A DNA stretch of 64,000 nt, taken from an uncultured Clostridia bacterium. GTDB lineage: Bacteria > Bacillota > Clostridia > Lachnospirales > Lachnospiraceae. The notes under the pieces were generated by a model. That model was not told where the DNA came from. It saw nothing but the letters and a program-made list of their open reading frames with translations, and ran no database searches. The translations under genes were made by a program, and so were the position numbers. Positions 34,148 to 42,091 of this stretch are shown here, one piece after another. The stretch covers positions 1 to 64,000 of the forward strand of contig CAMIZL010000006.1 of NCBI GenBank assembly GCA_946403295.1, in the 5' to 3' direction. The stretch's first letter is position 1; the number at the start of each line of letters is the position of its first letter.

Positions 34148-35739
34148 TGAAAAGATTCATGAAATCTCTGGTCGGAAAAACCACTCTCTTCGTACTGTGT
34201 GTCGCATCCGTGTGCGCCGCCGTGTTCGGCGTCATACTGCTTGTGGCTTCTTATACATCGGACCGTCACCTCTTGAAATTGTTTGGCGGCACCTTGACGT
34301 ATATACCACAGTCCACAGTAATCCTTTGTATCGCCGGTTTTATTGTTCTTGCAATAGCCTCCTTCATAATGCTTATGTACTCAGCCGGAAGGAGGCCCGG
34401 CTCCGATGAACTTGCGCCCGGTTTTACGGAGAATATCCCATACGACGTTATGACAGCCGGTTTGGCCGTGATCGCGGTGTTCACTGTTACGGTCGCAGAC
34501 CGTCTCGGTAACTCAAAGCTTCGCGCCGTGTCAGCCGTCATCCTGATCGCCGCCGGTATAAGCGTTGTTCTCGGGATGTGCATGACTGCCGCAAGCCGCC
34601 TCAAGCAGAAAACTTTCTTTAGCAAACTGTTCCTGAGAAGGATCTGTATTTGGATCAAAGATCTTGTTTGTTGGATAGGAAGGGGTATCTTAAGATTTGG
34701 AAGATTTCTCGCTTATACGATCCGCAGGATCCCGCTCGTGCCGAAAACGACGCTCGTTATTGTCGCAGCCGTAGCGATCGAGTTATTCCTGATGCTCACT
34801 TACCGGCAATACCGCGGCAGTATACAGGTCGGTTACGTGCTCCTTTGCTGGTTCATTGAAAAACTGATTCTTTGTCCTTTGATATTATATGTCGCCATAT
34901 CGATAAAGAATCTCAAAAAAGGCGGAGAGGCGCTGGCCTCGGGAGATTATTCCTATGTGACCGATACGAGCAGGATGCTCGGGGATCTTAAACAACACGG
35001 CGAAAACCTCAACAATATCGCTGTGGGAATGAACCGCGCCGTCGAGGATCGTCTTAAAAGCGAACGCATGAAAACCGAGCTCATCACAAACGTCTCGCAT
35101 GATATAAAAACTCCCCTTACTTCGATCATCAACTATGCAGCGTTGATCGGTGAAGGAAAATGCGATGAGTCTCAAATGAAAGAATATTCGGAAGTCCTGG
35201 TCCGTCAATCCGACAAGCTTAAGAAACTTATAGAGGATCTTGTCGAAGCATCGAAAGCCTCGACCGGAAATATCGAGATAATTCCCGCGCAATGCGACGC
35301 ATCCGTCTTTATAACCCAGGCTGCCGGAGAATTTGAAGAAAAGCTTCGCGGCTCTGAACTTGTTCTCATCACAAAGCTTCCCGAAAAGGAGCTGCGTATA
35401 AACGTAGACGGGCGCAGGATGTGGAGGATATTCGACAACCTCCTGAACAACATATGCAAGTATTCGCAGCCCGGAACACGCGTATATCTGTCTCTTGAGG
35501 AATCGGACAAAAACGCCGTTTTCACCTTCAAAAACACATCGCGCGAACCCCTTGACATGACGGAAGCCGAACTTATGGAACGCTTCACACGTGGTGACGC
35601 ATCGCGAAACACCGAAGGCAACGGTCTCGGTCTTTCGATCGCGAAAAGCCTGACAGACCTGCAAGGCGGCTCCATGAACATAAGCGTTGACGGAGATTTG
35701 TTTAAAGTTGTACTTGCGTTTCCTTTGATTGATTTTTGA
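34147..35739 (+). CDS. VanS-like membrane histidine kinase
   Basis: 530 residues. Hydrophobic helices near 10-35, 48-75, 95-115, 122-140, then a pair near 198-260, giving an unusually large polytopic N-terminal half. A HAMP-like linker precedes H-box NVSHDIKTPLTSIINYAALI. N-box NLLNNICKYSQPG and G-box EGNGLGLSIAKSLTDLQGG follow. Translationally coupled to the regulator. Its last 38 bases overlap the convergent pfkB-like gene. Confidence 0.92.
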   Translation: MKRFMKSLVGKTTLFVLCVASVCAAVFGVILLVASYTSDRHLLKLFGGTLTYIPQSTVILCIAGFIVLAIASFIMLMYSAGRRPGSDELAPGFTENIPYDVMTAGLAVIAVFTVTVADRLGNSKLRAVSAVILIAAGISVVLGMCMTAASRLKQKTFFSKLFLRRICIWIKDLVCWIGRGILRFGRFLAYTIRRIPLVPKTTLVIVAAVAIELFLMLTYRQYRGSIQVGYVLLCWFIEKLILCPLILYVAISIKNLKKGGEALASGDYSYVTDTSRMLGDLKQHGENLNNIAVGMNRAVEDRLKSERMKTELITNVSHDIKTPLTSIINYAALIGEGKCDESQMKEYSEVLVRQSDKLKKLIEDLVEASKASTGNIEIIPAQCDASVFITQAAGEFEEKLRGSELVLITKLPEKELRINVDGRRMWRIFDNLLNNICKYSQPGTRVYLSLEESDKNAVFTFKNTSREPLDMTEAELMERFTRGDASRNTEGNGLGLSIAKSLTDLQGGSMNISVDGDLFKVVLAFPLIDF

Positions 35740-36661
35740 TCATATCGAGCACCTGTTCCCTGTTTTTGAGAGCAGTTCCGGCACCGACGCCTGTTGTGCA
35801 TATCGCACCGCAGGCGTTGCCGAATTTTAGGGCTTCCGTAACATTTTCGCCCCGGAGTATCTCCGATGCGAACCCGGCGATCAGGTTATCACCGGCGCCT
35901 GTCGCATCAACCGCTACGATCTCGCATGCGGGCACCGTGATCTTCATTTCGGGATTTTTAAAGAAGCACCCCTTCGCACCGAGCTTAATGATAACATTCT
36001 TTATTCCGTAACTGAGGAACACATCCGCCATCTCTTCGGGGTCTTCTTTCCCCGTATAATATTTTGCCTCATCCTCGTTCGGGGTGATATAGTCTACGAG
36101 CGGCAAAGCATCTTTCAGATCTTCAAGAGTGAGGAACCGGAAGTTCGGCAGCTTCGTGTCCGCAAAAACGAGCGCACCCGACTTCTTCGCGATGGTAAGT
36201 ACCGAAAGGATTATCCCGGGGTCGTCAAAAGGCGCCCTAAAGAGCGAGCCGAGGATGAGCGCCCTTGCTTTCGTAAGGCTCTCCCCGAAATTCTCGGGAT
36301 GAAAATTATAGCGATGAGAATTGTTTGTGATCGACTTTCTTGAGCCGTCTTCATTTACGAACATCGTTGTAACGGGAGTCGGATGTTCTTCCGATCTGAC
36401 GATCAGGTCCGTATTGACACCTGCGCCCGTAAGAGCGGAAACGATCATATCTCCCGCGCAGTCCTTACCGAGCGAGCAAAGGATGCCCGTTCTTGATCCG
36501 AGCTTCGCCGCTGCCATTCCGGCATTGACGGCTTCTCCGCCAACATTAAGCGAACCCGATCCGGCACGAAAACCCGTGGCCGAAACCGGATTCGGATCAA
36601 AACCTTTTATTATGGAATCTACAAGCGCGGTACCGATACATATGATGTCATATTCTTTCAT
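35702..36661 (-). CDS. PfkB-family carbohydrate kinase
   Basis: 319 residues, ribokinase-like sugar or nucleoside kinase. N-terminal IICIGTALVDSIIKGF, glycine-rich GGEAVNAGMAAAKLGS, and the catalytic base in VDATGAGDNLIAGFASEIL. Substrate not determined. Its 3' end runs 38 bases into the 3' end of the histidine kinase on the opposite strand. A MATE exporter starts the apparent operon 25 bases upstream of it in map order (36687). Confidence 0.88.
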   Translation of the reverse strand: MKEYDIICIGTALVDSIIKGFDPNPVSATGFRAGSGSLNVGGEAVNAGMAAAKLGSRTGILCSLGKDCAGDMIVSALTGAGVNTDLIVRSEEHPTPVTTMFVNEDGSRKSITNNSHRYNFHPENFGESLTKARALILGSLFRAPFDDPGIILSVLTIAKKSGALVFADTKLPNFRFLTLEDLKDALPLVDYITPNEDEAKYYTGKEDPEEMADVFLSYGIKNVIIKLGAKGCFFKNPEMKITVPACEIVAVDATGAGDNLIAGFASEILRGENVTEALKFGNACGAICTTGVGAGTALKNREQVLDMIKNQSKETQVQL

Positions 36662-36686
36662 GACGCCTTGACTTCCTTCCCACGAT

Positions 36687-38051
36687 CTATGTCACTTTCT
36701 TCTCTACGATCGCTTTCCCGACCCATTTCTTCTTGTACCAGTAATACATGACGATCAAACCCCTTATGCACTCATCGGTTGCGGTTCCCACGAAAATTCC
36801 CGCAACTCCGAATTTGAGCGCAACGCCAAAGATATAACCGGTCGCAAGACCAAGTCCCCAATTACTGAGGATTCCCGCAATAAGAGGGAATATATATGCT
36901 CCCGCCGCCTTCAGGCTGCTTACAAAAGTCATGTTGAGGCATCGTCCGATCTCAACAAATATATCCACGATCATTATAGCCTGCCCCAGCGCGATTATCT
37001 TTTCATTGTCCGTAAAGATCCGCAGGGTATAGCTGCATAATATCGCATTGATTGACGCCAGCGCGATCGTTATGGGCATGGATGTTCGAAGCGTCTTAAA
37101 TACGCGCCGATAAGCCTCACCCGTCTTGCCGGCCCCGACAAGATGTCCCGTTATTATCTGCGTCGACATGGCGCATGCGTTCGAGAATATCATCGCGAAA
37201 GATATGAGCGTGTAGCAGTACGACCTGGCGTTGACAGCGTCGTTTCCCATCGCATTTACGAAGGCGAGGAGTGTGGTCTGATAAATATTATATGTAAGAT
37301 TCTCGCCTGCCGACGGGAGGCCGATCCTGATCATCCTTAAAAGCAGCTGACCCGGGAACGGTCTAAGGAAACGTAGCGACACCTTTCCAATCTTCTCCGC
37401 ATAGAAGAACACAAAAAGTGCGTTCACGGCTATAACTCTTGCGGCAACGGTTGATATCGCAACACCTTCAACACCCATGTTGAGGAACGAAAGCGGTCCG
37501 TAGAGGAAAAGATAATTGCCGAGGATATTTATAACGTTTATACCGAGCGAGACGCACATTCCTATCCCGGTAAAACCGTTACACCTGAGGATCTGAAGCA
37601 TTACGCTAAAGACTGCGGTGACAAAACCCGATCCCCCGACAATATAAATGTATATCATCGAATAAGGTCTCATCTCGGCAGATACGTTAAGCAGATCCAT
37701 GATAAGCGGATTTGCCGCACAAAAAGCGGCACTGAGCGCAGCGCCTATCGTAAAGTTGACCATGATCGCAAGCGTGTAGATCATGTTCATCTTTTCGTAC
37801 CATTTTGCTCCGAGATATTGGGCCACAACAACGCTCGTTGCCGTCGCGATGACATTAAAAAAAATGTTCATCATGAACAATATCGAATTTGCATTTCCTA
37901 CTGCCCCGACCGCAAACTCATCGTAGTGACTGAGCATGATCGTATCCACATTGTTCAGCATCACGTTGAGGAACAGTTCTAAGAACATCGGTCCCGCAAG
38001 CACCAAAAGCGGTGTTCTTTCATCTATGATCTTTGTCTTGTTGTTTTTCAT
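36687..38051 (-). CDS. MATE family efflux transporter
   Basis: Start at MKNNKTKIIDERTPLL with AGGACGAGAA before the ATG (454 residues). The ORF-track start at TTG adds five residues. About twelve membrane helices in two similar halves, with the family pattern FLELFLNVMLNNVDTIMLSHY and the repeated IGLPSAGENLTYNIYQTTLLA. Drug/sodium or proton antiporter of the NorM/DinF class; substrate unknown. Confidence 0.92.
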   Translation of the reverse strand: MKNNKTKIIDERTPLLVLAGPMFLELFLNVMLNNVDTIMLSHYDEFAVGAVGNANSILFMMNIFFNVIATATSVVVAQYLGAKWYEKMNMIYTLAIMVNFTIGAALSAAFCAANPLIMDLLNVSAEMRPYSMIYIYIVGGSGFVTAVFSVMLQILRCNGFTGIGMCVSLGINVINILGNYLFLYGPLSFLNMGVEGVAISTVAARVIAVNALFVFFYAEKIGKVSLRFLRPFPGQLLLRMIRIGLPSAGENLTYNIYQTTLLAFVNAMGNDAVNARSYCYTLISFAMIFSNACAMSTQIITGHLVGAGKTGEAYRRVFKTLRTSMPITIALASINAILCSYTLRIFTDNEKIIALGQAIMIVDIFVEIGRCLNMTFVSSLKAAGAYIFPLIAGILSNWGLGLATGYIFGVALKFGVAGIFVGTATDECIRGLIVMYYWYKKKWVGKAIVEKKVT

Positions 38052-38097
38052 TTCTCGTCCTGCCAATTACATGTTTTTTCTCTCAAGGATAATTGAC

Positions 38098-38127
38098 ATA
38101 TTACACCGACCCACCACTTATAGACAA
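38098..38127 (-). promoter_or_regulatory. Candidate promoter of the MATE gene
   Basis: Minus strand TTGTCT, 18 bases, TAATAT, about 45 bases upstream of the start. Upstream, near 38185-38200, is a GC-rich CCGGGG/CCCCGG hairpin that may end the YczE-like transcript. Confidence 0.4.
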
Positions 38128-38218
38128 TCAGATATCGCCCTGCGGCTTTTCATTTTTTGTTCAGGATGACTTTACTTATCGTCCCGGGGCCTCGCAACCC
38201 CCGGTATTTTCACCTCTT

Positions 38219-38872
38219 TTATCTTTTTACAAGGATCTTTACAACACTCAAAACATCCTTATGTCTGAGCTTTCTCGGTTCGAATCTGATCAACCCGTAG
38301 ACAAGCTGCATCACGAGTCCGGCACCGAACGTGCTGATGAGCGTTCCGATCCCCACGGGGCCTCCGAGCAGGTAGCCGATCAGGAGGACGACAGCCCACA
38401 GCATGACTTCTACGATGCCGATAGGGATCCTTTTGAGGCGCTTGCCGAGACCCACAAGCAGCGAATCGCGGGGCCCGCAGCCCTGCTCGGCTTTCATGTA
38501 GATCCACATCCCGAGCGCCATGAAGACGAAGCCGACGAGCATGATCCCGATCCCGAGCCACATGTTGTCGTTCTCGGGGAAGGGGTTCAGGTAGTCGTAG
38601 AGCTGTATGAGGTTACCGGTGAGCAATGCGTCTATGATCGTGCCGAAACCGATCTTCTCTTTCATAATGATGTCTATCACGAGCACGGTGACTGCGATGA
38701 ACGTCATGCAGATCCCGTAGTTGAACGGAGTGTGGGCCGCGAGTCCCATGCCGAGGCAATCCCACGGCGCAAGTCCGATGTTTGCGAAGATCGTCAGGTG
38801 CACTCCGAAGGAGAACACTGCGAGTCCGAGCACGATCCTGATCCATTCCGTAATGATCTTCTTTTTGTTCAT
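38219..38872 (-). CDS. YczE/YitT-family membrane protein
   Basis: 217 residues, five to six membrane helices. The N-terminal RIVLGLAVFSFGVHLTIFANIGLAPWDCLGMGLA is the family signature, repeated in the second half as MKAEQGCGPRDSLLVGLGKRL. Function of the family is unproven. Stands alone between the MATE gene and mtaD. A long plus-strand ORF over it is a shadow. Confidence 0.88.
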   Translation of the reverse strand: MNKKKIITEWIRIVLGLAVFSFGVHLTIFANIGLAPWDCLGMGLAAHTPFNYGICMTFIAVTVLVIDIIMKEKIGFGTIIDALLTGNLIQLYDYLNPFPENDNMWLGIGIMLVGFVFMALGMWIYMKAEQGCGPRDSLLVGLGKRLKRIPIGIVEVMLWAVVLLIGYLLGGPVGIGTLISTFGAGLVMQLVYGLIRFEPRKLRHKDVLSVVKILVKR

Positions 38873-38989
38873 TTCTTTGTTCCTAAGATTTACAATTTCT
38901 TTTAGATTTCCATGTGCCTTTGGATTATCTTTTTTTAAATATCCATGTGGCTTTCTGAGTTCCTGTCGTTTTTAATATCCTTTGTTCCT

Positions 38990-40255
38990 TCAGATATCTT
39001 TGAGACGGGCTGTGATCTCGTTACACTTCTCGTAGACTTCTTCGGCATCCGTTCCGATGAAGCGGCCGTCCCTGTAGAGGGTCCTGCCGTCGATCATGGT
39101 CATCTTGATGTTGCTCTTCGAGCCGCTGTATACGATGTTTTTCTTGATGTTGAGGATGGGCTGCATGTTGGGCTGATGCATGTCGATCATGATGATGTCG
39201 GCAAGCTTGCCCTCAGCCAGCGCGTCGTTGTCAAAGAGTCCCATGGCATGTGCGCCGTTTACGCACGCCATCTTGAGAACTTCATACGCATCAACAGCCT
39301 TGGGGTCGTTGTCGCGAAGCTTCGCGAGACCTGTCACAAGGAACATCTCCCTAAAGAAATCAAGGCAGTTGTTCGAGGAAGCTCCGTCTGTTCCGAGGGA
39401 GATCTCGATGCCCTTCTGCATGTACTTTGTGATGGGCGCGATACCGCTCGCGAGCTTGGTGTTCGAGCCGGGATTGCTGACCACGCGGATCCCTCTCTTC
39501 TTCATGATGTCCATGTCGGCATCCTCAACCCAGACACCGTGGTAGATGGTTCCGCCGAAGTCCCAGAGGCCGAGTTCGTCGAAGAGCGCCATGGGTGTGA
39601 GGTTGTACCTTCCCTTGCATTCCTCGTGTTCTGTCTTTGTCTCAGACATGTGAACATAAAGCGGAGCCTTGTACTTGTGGAGGAGCTCCGACATCGCTTC
39701 GAGTGTGCTCTTGTCGCATGTGTACTCCGCATGAAGTCCCATAAGGAATCCCGTGAGCGGGTTCCTTCCGTTAAGCTCGTTGAACCTCTTCTCAACGATG
39801 TCGATGGGGCCGCTGAACTTGTTGAAGCCGGATACCATCTGGCAGCGCATGCCGAACTGTTCTGCCGCTTCGGCTGTCGTCTCGGGTGTGAGGTACATGT
39901 CCGCGCACGCGGTAACACCGGATGTGAGATACTCGAGGAACGCCAGCTTCGAAAGCCAGAAGATGTCCTCGCCCGTCATCTTGTCCTCGCGTGGAAAGAT
40001 CTCGTTGAAGAGCCAGTCCTGAAGATTCAGGTCGTCCGCAAGCGAGCGGAATGCCGTCATGCCGGAGTGCGTGTGCGCGTTCTTAAAGCCCGGCAGGAGG
40101 ACGTTGCCCTCGCAGTCGATCTCCTCGTCAAATGTTCCGGGCTTCGCGGGACCCACGTATGTGATCTTGTTGCCGTCAATGTGGATGTCGCCCTCGATGA
40201 TCCGGTCATCTCCGAGCATAGTGATTATTCTTGCATTATAAAGTCGTGTTTTCAT
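38990..40255 (-). CDS. mtaD: MTA/SAH deaminase (amidohydrolase)
   Basis: TRZ/ATZ-type amidohydrolase; the family deaminates 5'-methylthioadenosine or S-adenosylhomocysteine, and related members act on other aminopurines. 421 residues. Metal ligands: HTH in GFKNAHTHSGM, H in YVHMSETKTEHE, H in YHGVWVED, D in SLGTDGASSNN. The C-terminal beta-sandwich MIDGRTLYRDGRF is typical. AAGGAG lies seven bases before ATG. The leader contains two copies of a hairpin, one touching the ribosome binding site. Confidence 0.88.
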   Translation of the reverse strand: MKTRLYNARIITMLGDDRIIEGDIHIDGNKITYVGPAKPGTFDEEIDCEGNVLLPGFKNAHTHSGMTAFRSLADDLNLQDWLFNEIFPREDKMTGEDIFWLSKLAFLEYLTSGVTACADMYLTPETTAEAAEQFGMRCQMVSGFNKFSGPIDIVEKRFNELNGRNPLTGFLMGLHAEYTCDKSTLEAMSELLHKYKAPLYVHMSETKTEHEECKGRYNLTPMALFDELGLWDFGGTIYHGVWVEDADMDIMKKRGIRVVSNPGSNTKLASGIAPITKYMQKGIEISLGTDGASSNNCLDFFREMFLVTGLAKLRDNDPKAVDAYEVLKMACVNGAHAMGLFDNDALAEGKLADIIMIDMHQPNMQPILNIKKNIVYSGSKSNIKMTMIDGRTLYRDGRFIGTDAEEVYEKCNEITARLKDI

Positions 40256-40266
40256 TTAGAATCTCC

Positions 40267-40366
40267 TTGCATTCGATTCTATCGAATGCGTTTCCTTGTC
40301 GCATTCTTCAACGCAGTACCGGTTTTCTCTTTGCATTCGATAAAATCGAATGCGCTTCCTTGTCGA
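40267..40366 (-). promoter_or_regulatory. Duplicated hairpins in the mtaD leader
   Basis: Two 36-base blocks 64 bases apart. Each has the perfect stem GCATTCGAT/ATCGAATGC with a three-base loop (TCT or AAA), followed on the plus strand by a G(T/C)TTCCTTGTCG stretch. On the transcript the proximal hairpin ends exactly where AAGGAG begins, so it can control access to the start. Both lie downstream of the predicted promoter. Confidence 0.7.
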
Positions 40367-40381
40367 TATTTCACGGTATAC

Positions 40382-40409
40382 ATTATACACTTATTCCCCT
40401 GAAACTCAA
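40382..40409 (-). promoter_or_regulatory. Promoter of mtaD
   Basis: Minus strand TTGAGT, 16 bases, TATAAT. It places both hairpin copies within a leader of about 120 bases. Confidence 0.65.
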
Positions 40410-40453
40410 ATGCAATCCCTTTATTTCCGCTCTCTCGCTTAAGGGATTGCATT
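40409..40453. repeat. 13-bp perfect inverted repeat
   Basis: AATGCAATCCCTT/AAGGGATTGCATT around a 19-base loop. It overlaps the -35 of the mtaD promoter and lies after the CD3324-like gene, so it may terminate that gene (no T-tract) or act as an operator. The tip sequence GCATT(C)G resembles the mtaD leader hairpins. Confidence 0.6.
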
Positions 40454-40540
40454 CGAATACTTATCATCAATGGTCTCGACGTCGGTACAAGGGAACAATA
40501 GTTTTGTTAACCGCGAAATTCATTCCGTTTCCTGAATATT

Positions 40541-41197
40541 TCAGCAATGCCTTTGAAATTGCTTTCCGAAATTATTCATATAGATACCATACTCCTCATT
40601 CGGCACAAAAATGAAGGCCTGATGTGCGTTCTTTTTTTCCTTTATCAAGCAGTTAAGGTAGTTCCCGCCACAAAGTACCCGGAAACGGTGATGCTTAAAC
40701 AGGATGATAAGCGGAATATCGACCGATGATCTCTCATACTCTGTATCTGTGGCCGAATCTGTCTCTTCGATCAGGCGAAGTGGGATCTTTACAAGTTCGG
40801 ATAAGAAATAATGCGAAATATCAGGCATTTTGACCTTCGCATTTTCAAGGTATATCCTGACCCACTCTTCTCCAAGTCCCGCATTGGAATACTGCTCGGC
40901 AGAATACACAGACGGGGAATACTCCGGAAGATCTATCTTCTTACCGTATACGATCTTTTTGATCGATTCCGGAGAAAGGAAGAATTCCTCCGAAAGTTCC
41001 ATGATCGACGCTCCAGCCGAATATCTGCCACATATGGCTGTATTTCTTTTGTTTAGTTTATCCCGATATCCGGATGCTTCTCCCCAGCCCTTTGTTTTAG
41101 TTCGCTTTGGTATGTAGATTGCTTTTCCTTCCGCATATTTCTGAACCTCTTCCAAAAGGCTTGCAGGGAGAATATCCTTGGCATTTTCATATTGCAT
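40541..41197 (-). CDS. CD3324-like HTH protein with unknown C-terminal domain
   Basis: 218 residues. Residues 1-90 (YENAKDILPASLLEEVQKYAEGKAIYIPKR, WGEASGYRDKLNKRN, ICGRYSAGASIMELSEEFFLSPESIKKIVYG) fit the small CD3324-type helix-turn-helix family of Clostridia. The rest, with EEWVRIYLENAKVKMPD and DIPLIILFKHHRFRVLCGGNYL, is not recognised. It starts two bases after the kinase-fold gene upstream, so the two are probably one operon and may act together. Confidence 0.7.
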   Translation of the reverse strand: MQYENAKDILPASLLEEVQKYAEGKAIYIPKRTKTKGWGEASGYRDKLNKRNTAICGRYSAGASIMELSEEFFLSPESIKKIVYGKKIDLPEYSPSVYSAEQYSNAGLGEEWVRIYLENAKVKMPDISHYFLSELVKIPLRLIEETDSATDTEYERSSVDIPLIILFKHHRFRVLCGGNYLNCLIKEKKNAHQAFIFVPNEEYGIYMNNFGKQFQRHC

Positions 41198-41199
41198 AG

Positions 41200-41910
41200 T
41201 TACTCCGTCAGTTTGCTCATACGCTCTTCAAGTTCATTTATGGATCTTGTGATGGATTCACAGGATTCAAGATCGTCAATGGATGCATGCCACATAAGTG
41301 TGTGGATTCCCTTGAAATATGCCATGCATAAAAAACGTTCTTTAAAGCTTTCGATTATGATGTTCTTTTTCTTTGCATAAGCATACAGCTTTTCAGGCAC
41401 CAGAAGATATGGTTTGTTAAGATCCATAATTGCGAAGTCCATCATAAAGTCCATGATCCCGGCTCTTCCCCAGTCTGCGCAATAAGTCTTGCCCGCATCG
41501 TCCACGATCATATTGACAAAGAAAGTATTGTTGTTTGCAAGAAATCTCTGTCCTTCACAGAACGGTGCATACTGTATGGCCTTGGCAAATATCCTGTCGA
41601 AATAGTCCTTCTTCAGGAATGTGGTTTCAAACATCTTAGTCCAGTTGTGCCAATAACCCTCCTGATTCTCATTAAATGTCTCCCGGATGAACTCTTCAAG
41701 CGAAGTATACGGAGCCTTATTATCTTCAGCGAACTCCCCGTATCCGGTCACGTCAGAAACATCGGTGGATGCGATTTCAAAGATCATATCAAAAAAACTC
41801 TCATATCCTTTTTCAAACTCTTCCACCGTCAGTTCATTTGCACATCTGCCTTTGGGACTCATATCTATGCGATCGCCCGTAAGGTTTCTGATAAAAATAT
41901 CTCTGTTCAT
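41200..41910 (-). CDS. Degenerate aminoglycoside-phosphotransferase-like protein
   Basis: 236 residues resembling only the C-lobe of the APH/choline kinase fold. Where active members have HGDxxxxN, this protein reads ANNNTFFVN, so the catalytic aspartate and histidine are replaced by asparagine. The metal-binding aspartate survives in YCADWGRAGIMDFMMDFAIMDL. There is no N-terminal nucleotide-binding lobe. A good AAAGGA site eight bases before the ATG argues that this is the true start, not a truncated fragment. Probably a non-catalytic binding protein, or a decaying resistance gene. Confidence 0.6.
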   Translation of the reverse strand: MNRDIFIRNLTGDRIDMSPKGRCANELTVEEFEKGYESFFDMIFEIASTDVSDVTGYGEFAEDNKAPYTSLEEFIRETFNENQEGYWHNWTKMFETTFLKKDYFDRIFAKAIQYAPFCEGQRFLANNNTFFVNMIVDDAGKTYCADWGRAGIMDFMMDFAIMDLNKPYLLVPEKLYAYAKKKNIIIESFKERFLCMAYFKGIHTLMWHASIDDLESCESITRSINELEERMSKLTE

Positions 41911-42091
41911 GATTAGTATCCTTTCGTAATTGCATTTGTCATTGTGTAGAATTTTGTATCAGCGCCTTTACAAAAAGAATACTATCAGATGCCCCGACAT
42001 CATCATATAGTAAGAACGATTATAACAAAATAATACCTATAATTGTTCAAGTATACAACAGACCTCGACGTCGTTTGCAGTGGGCAAAAAC

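Noticed and set aside
33452-35739. Vancomycin resistance regulators vanR/vanS
   Set aside because: Only general VanR/VanS likeness; no vanH, vanA or vanX-type genes nearby.
38945-40402. 485-residue plus-strand ORF opposite mtaD
   Set aside because: It is the antisense shadow of a well supported amidohydrolase. No ribosome binding site or recognisable domain; its length comes from codon bias.
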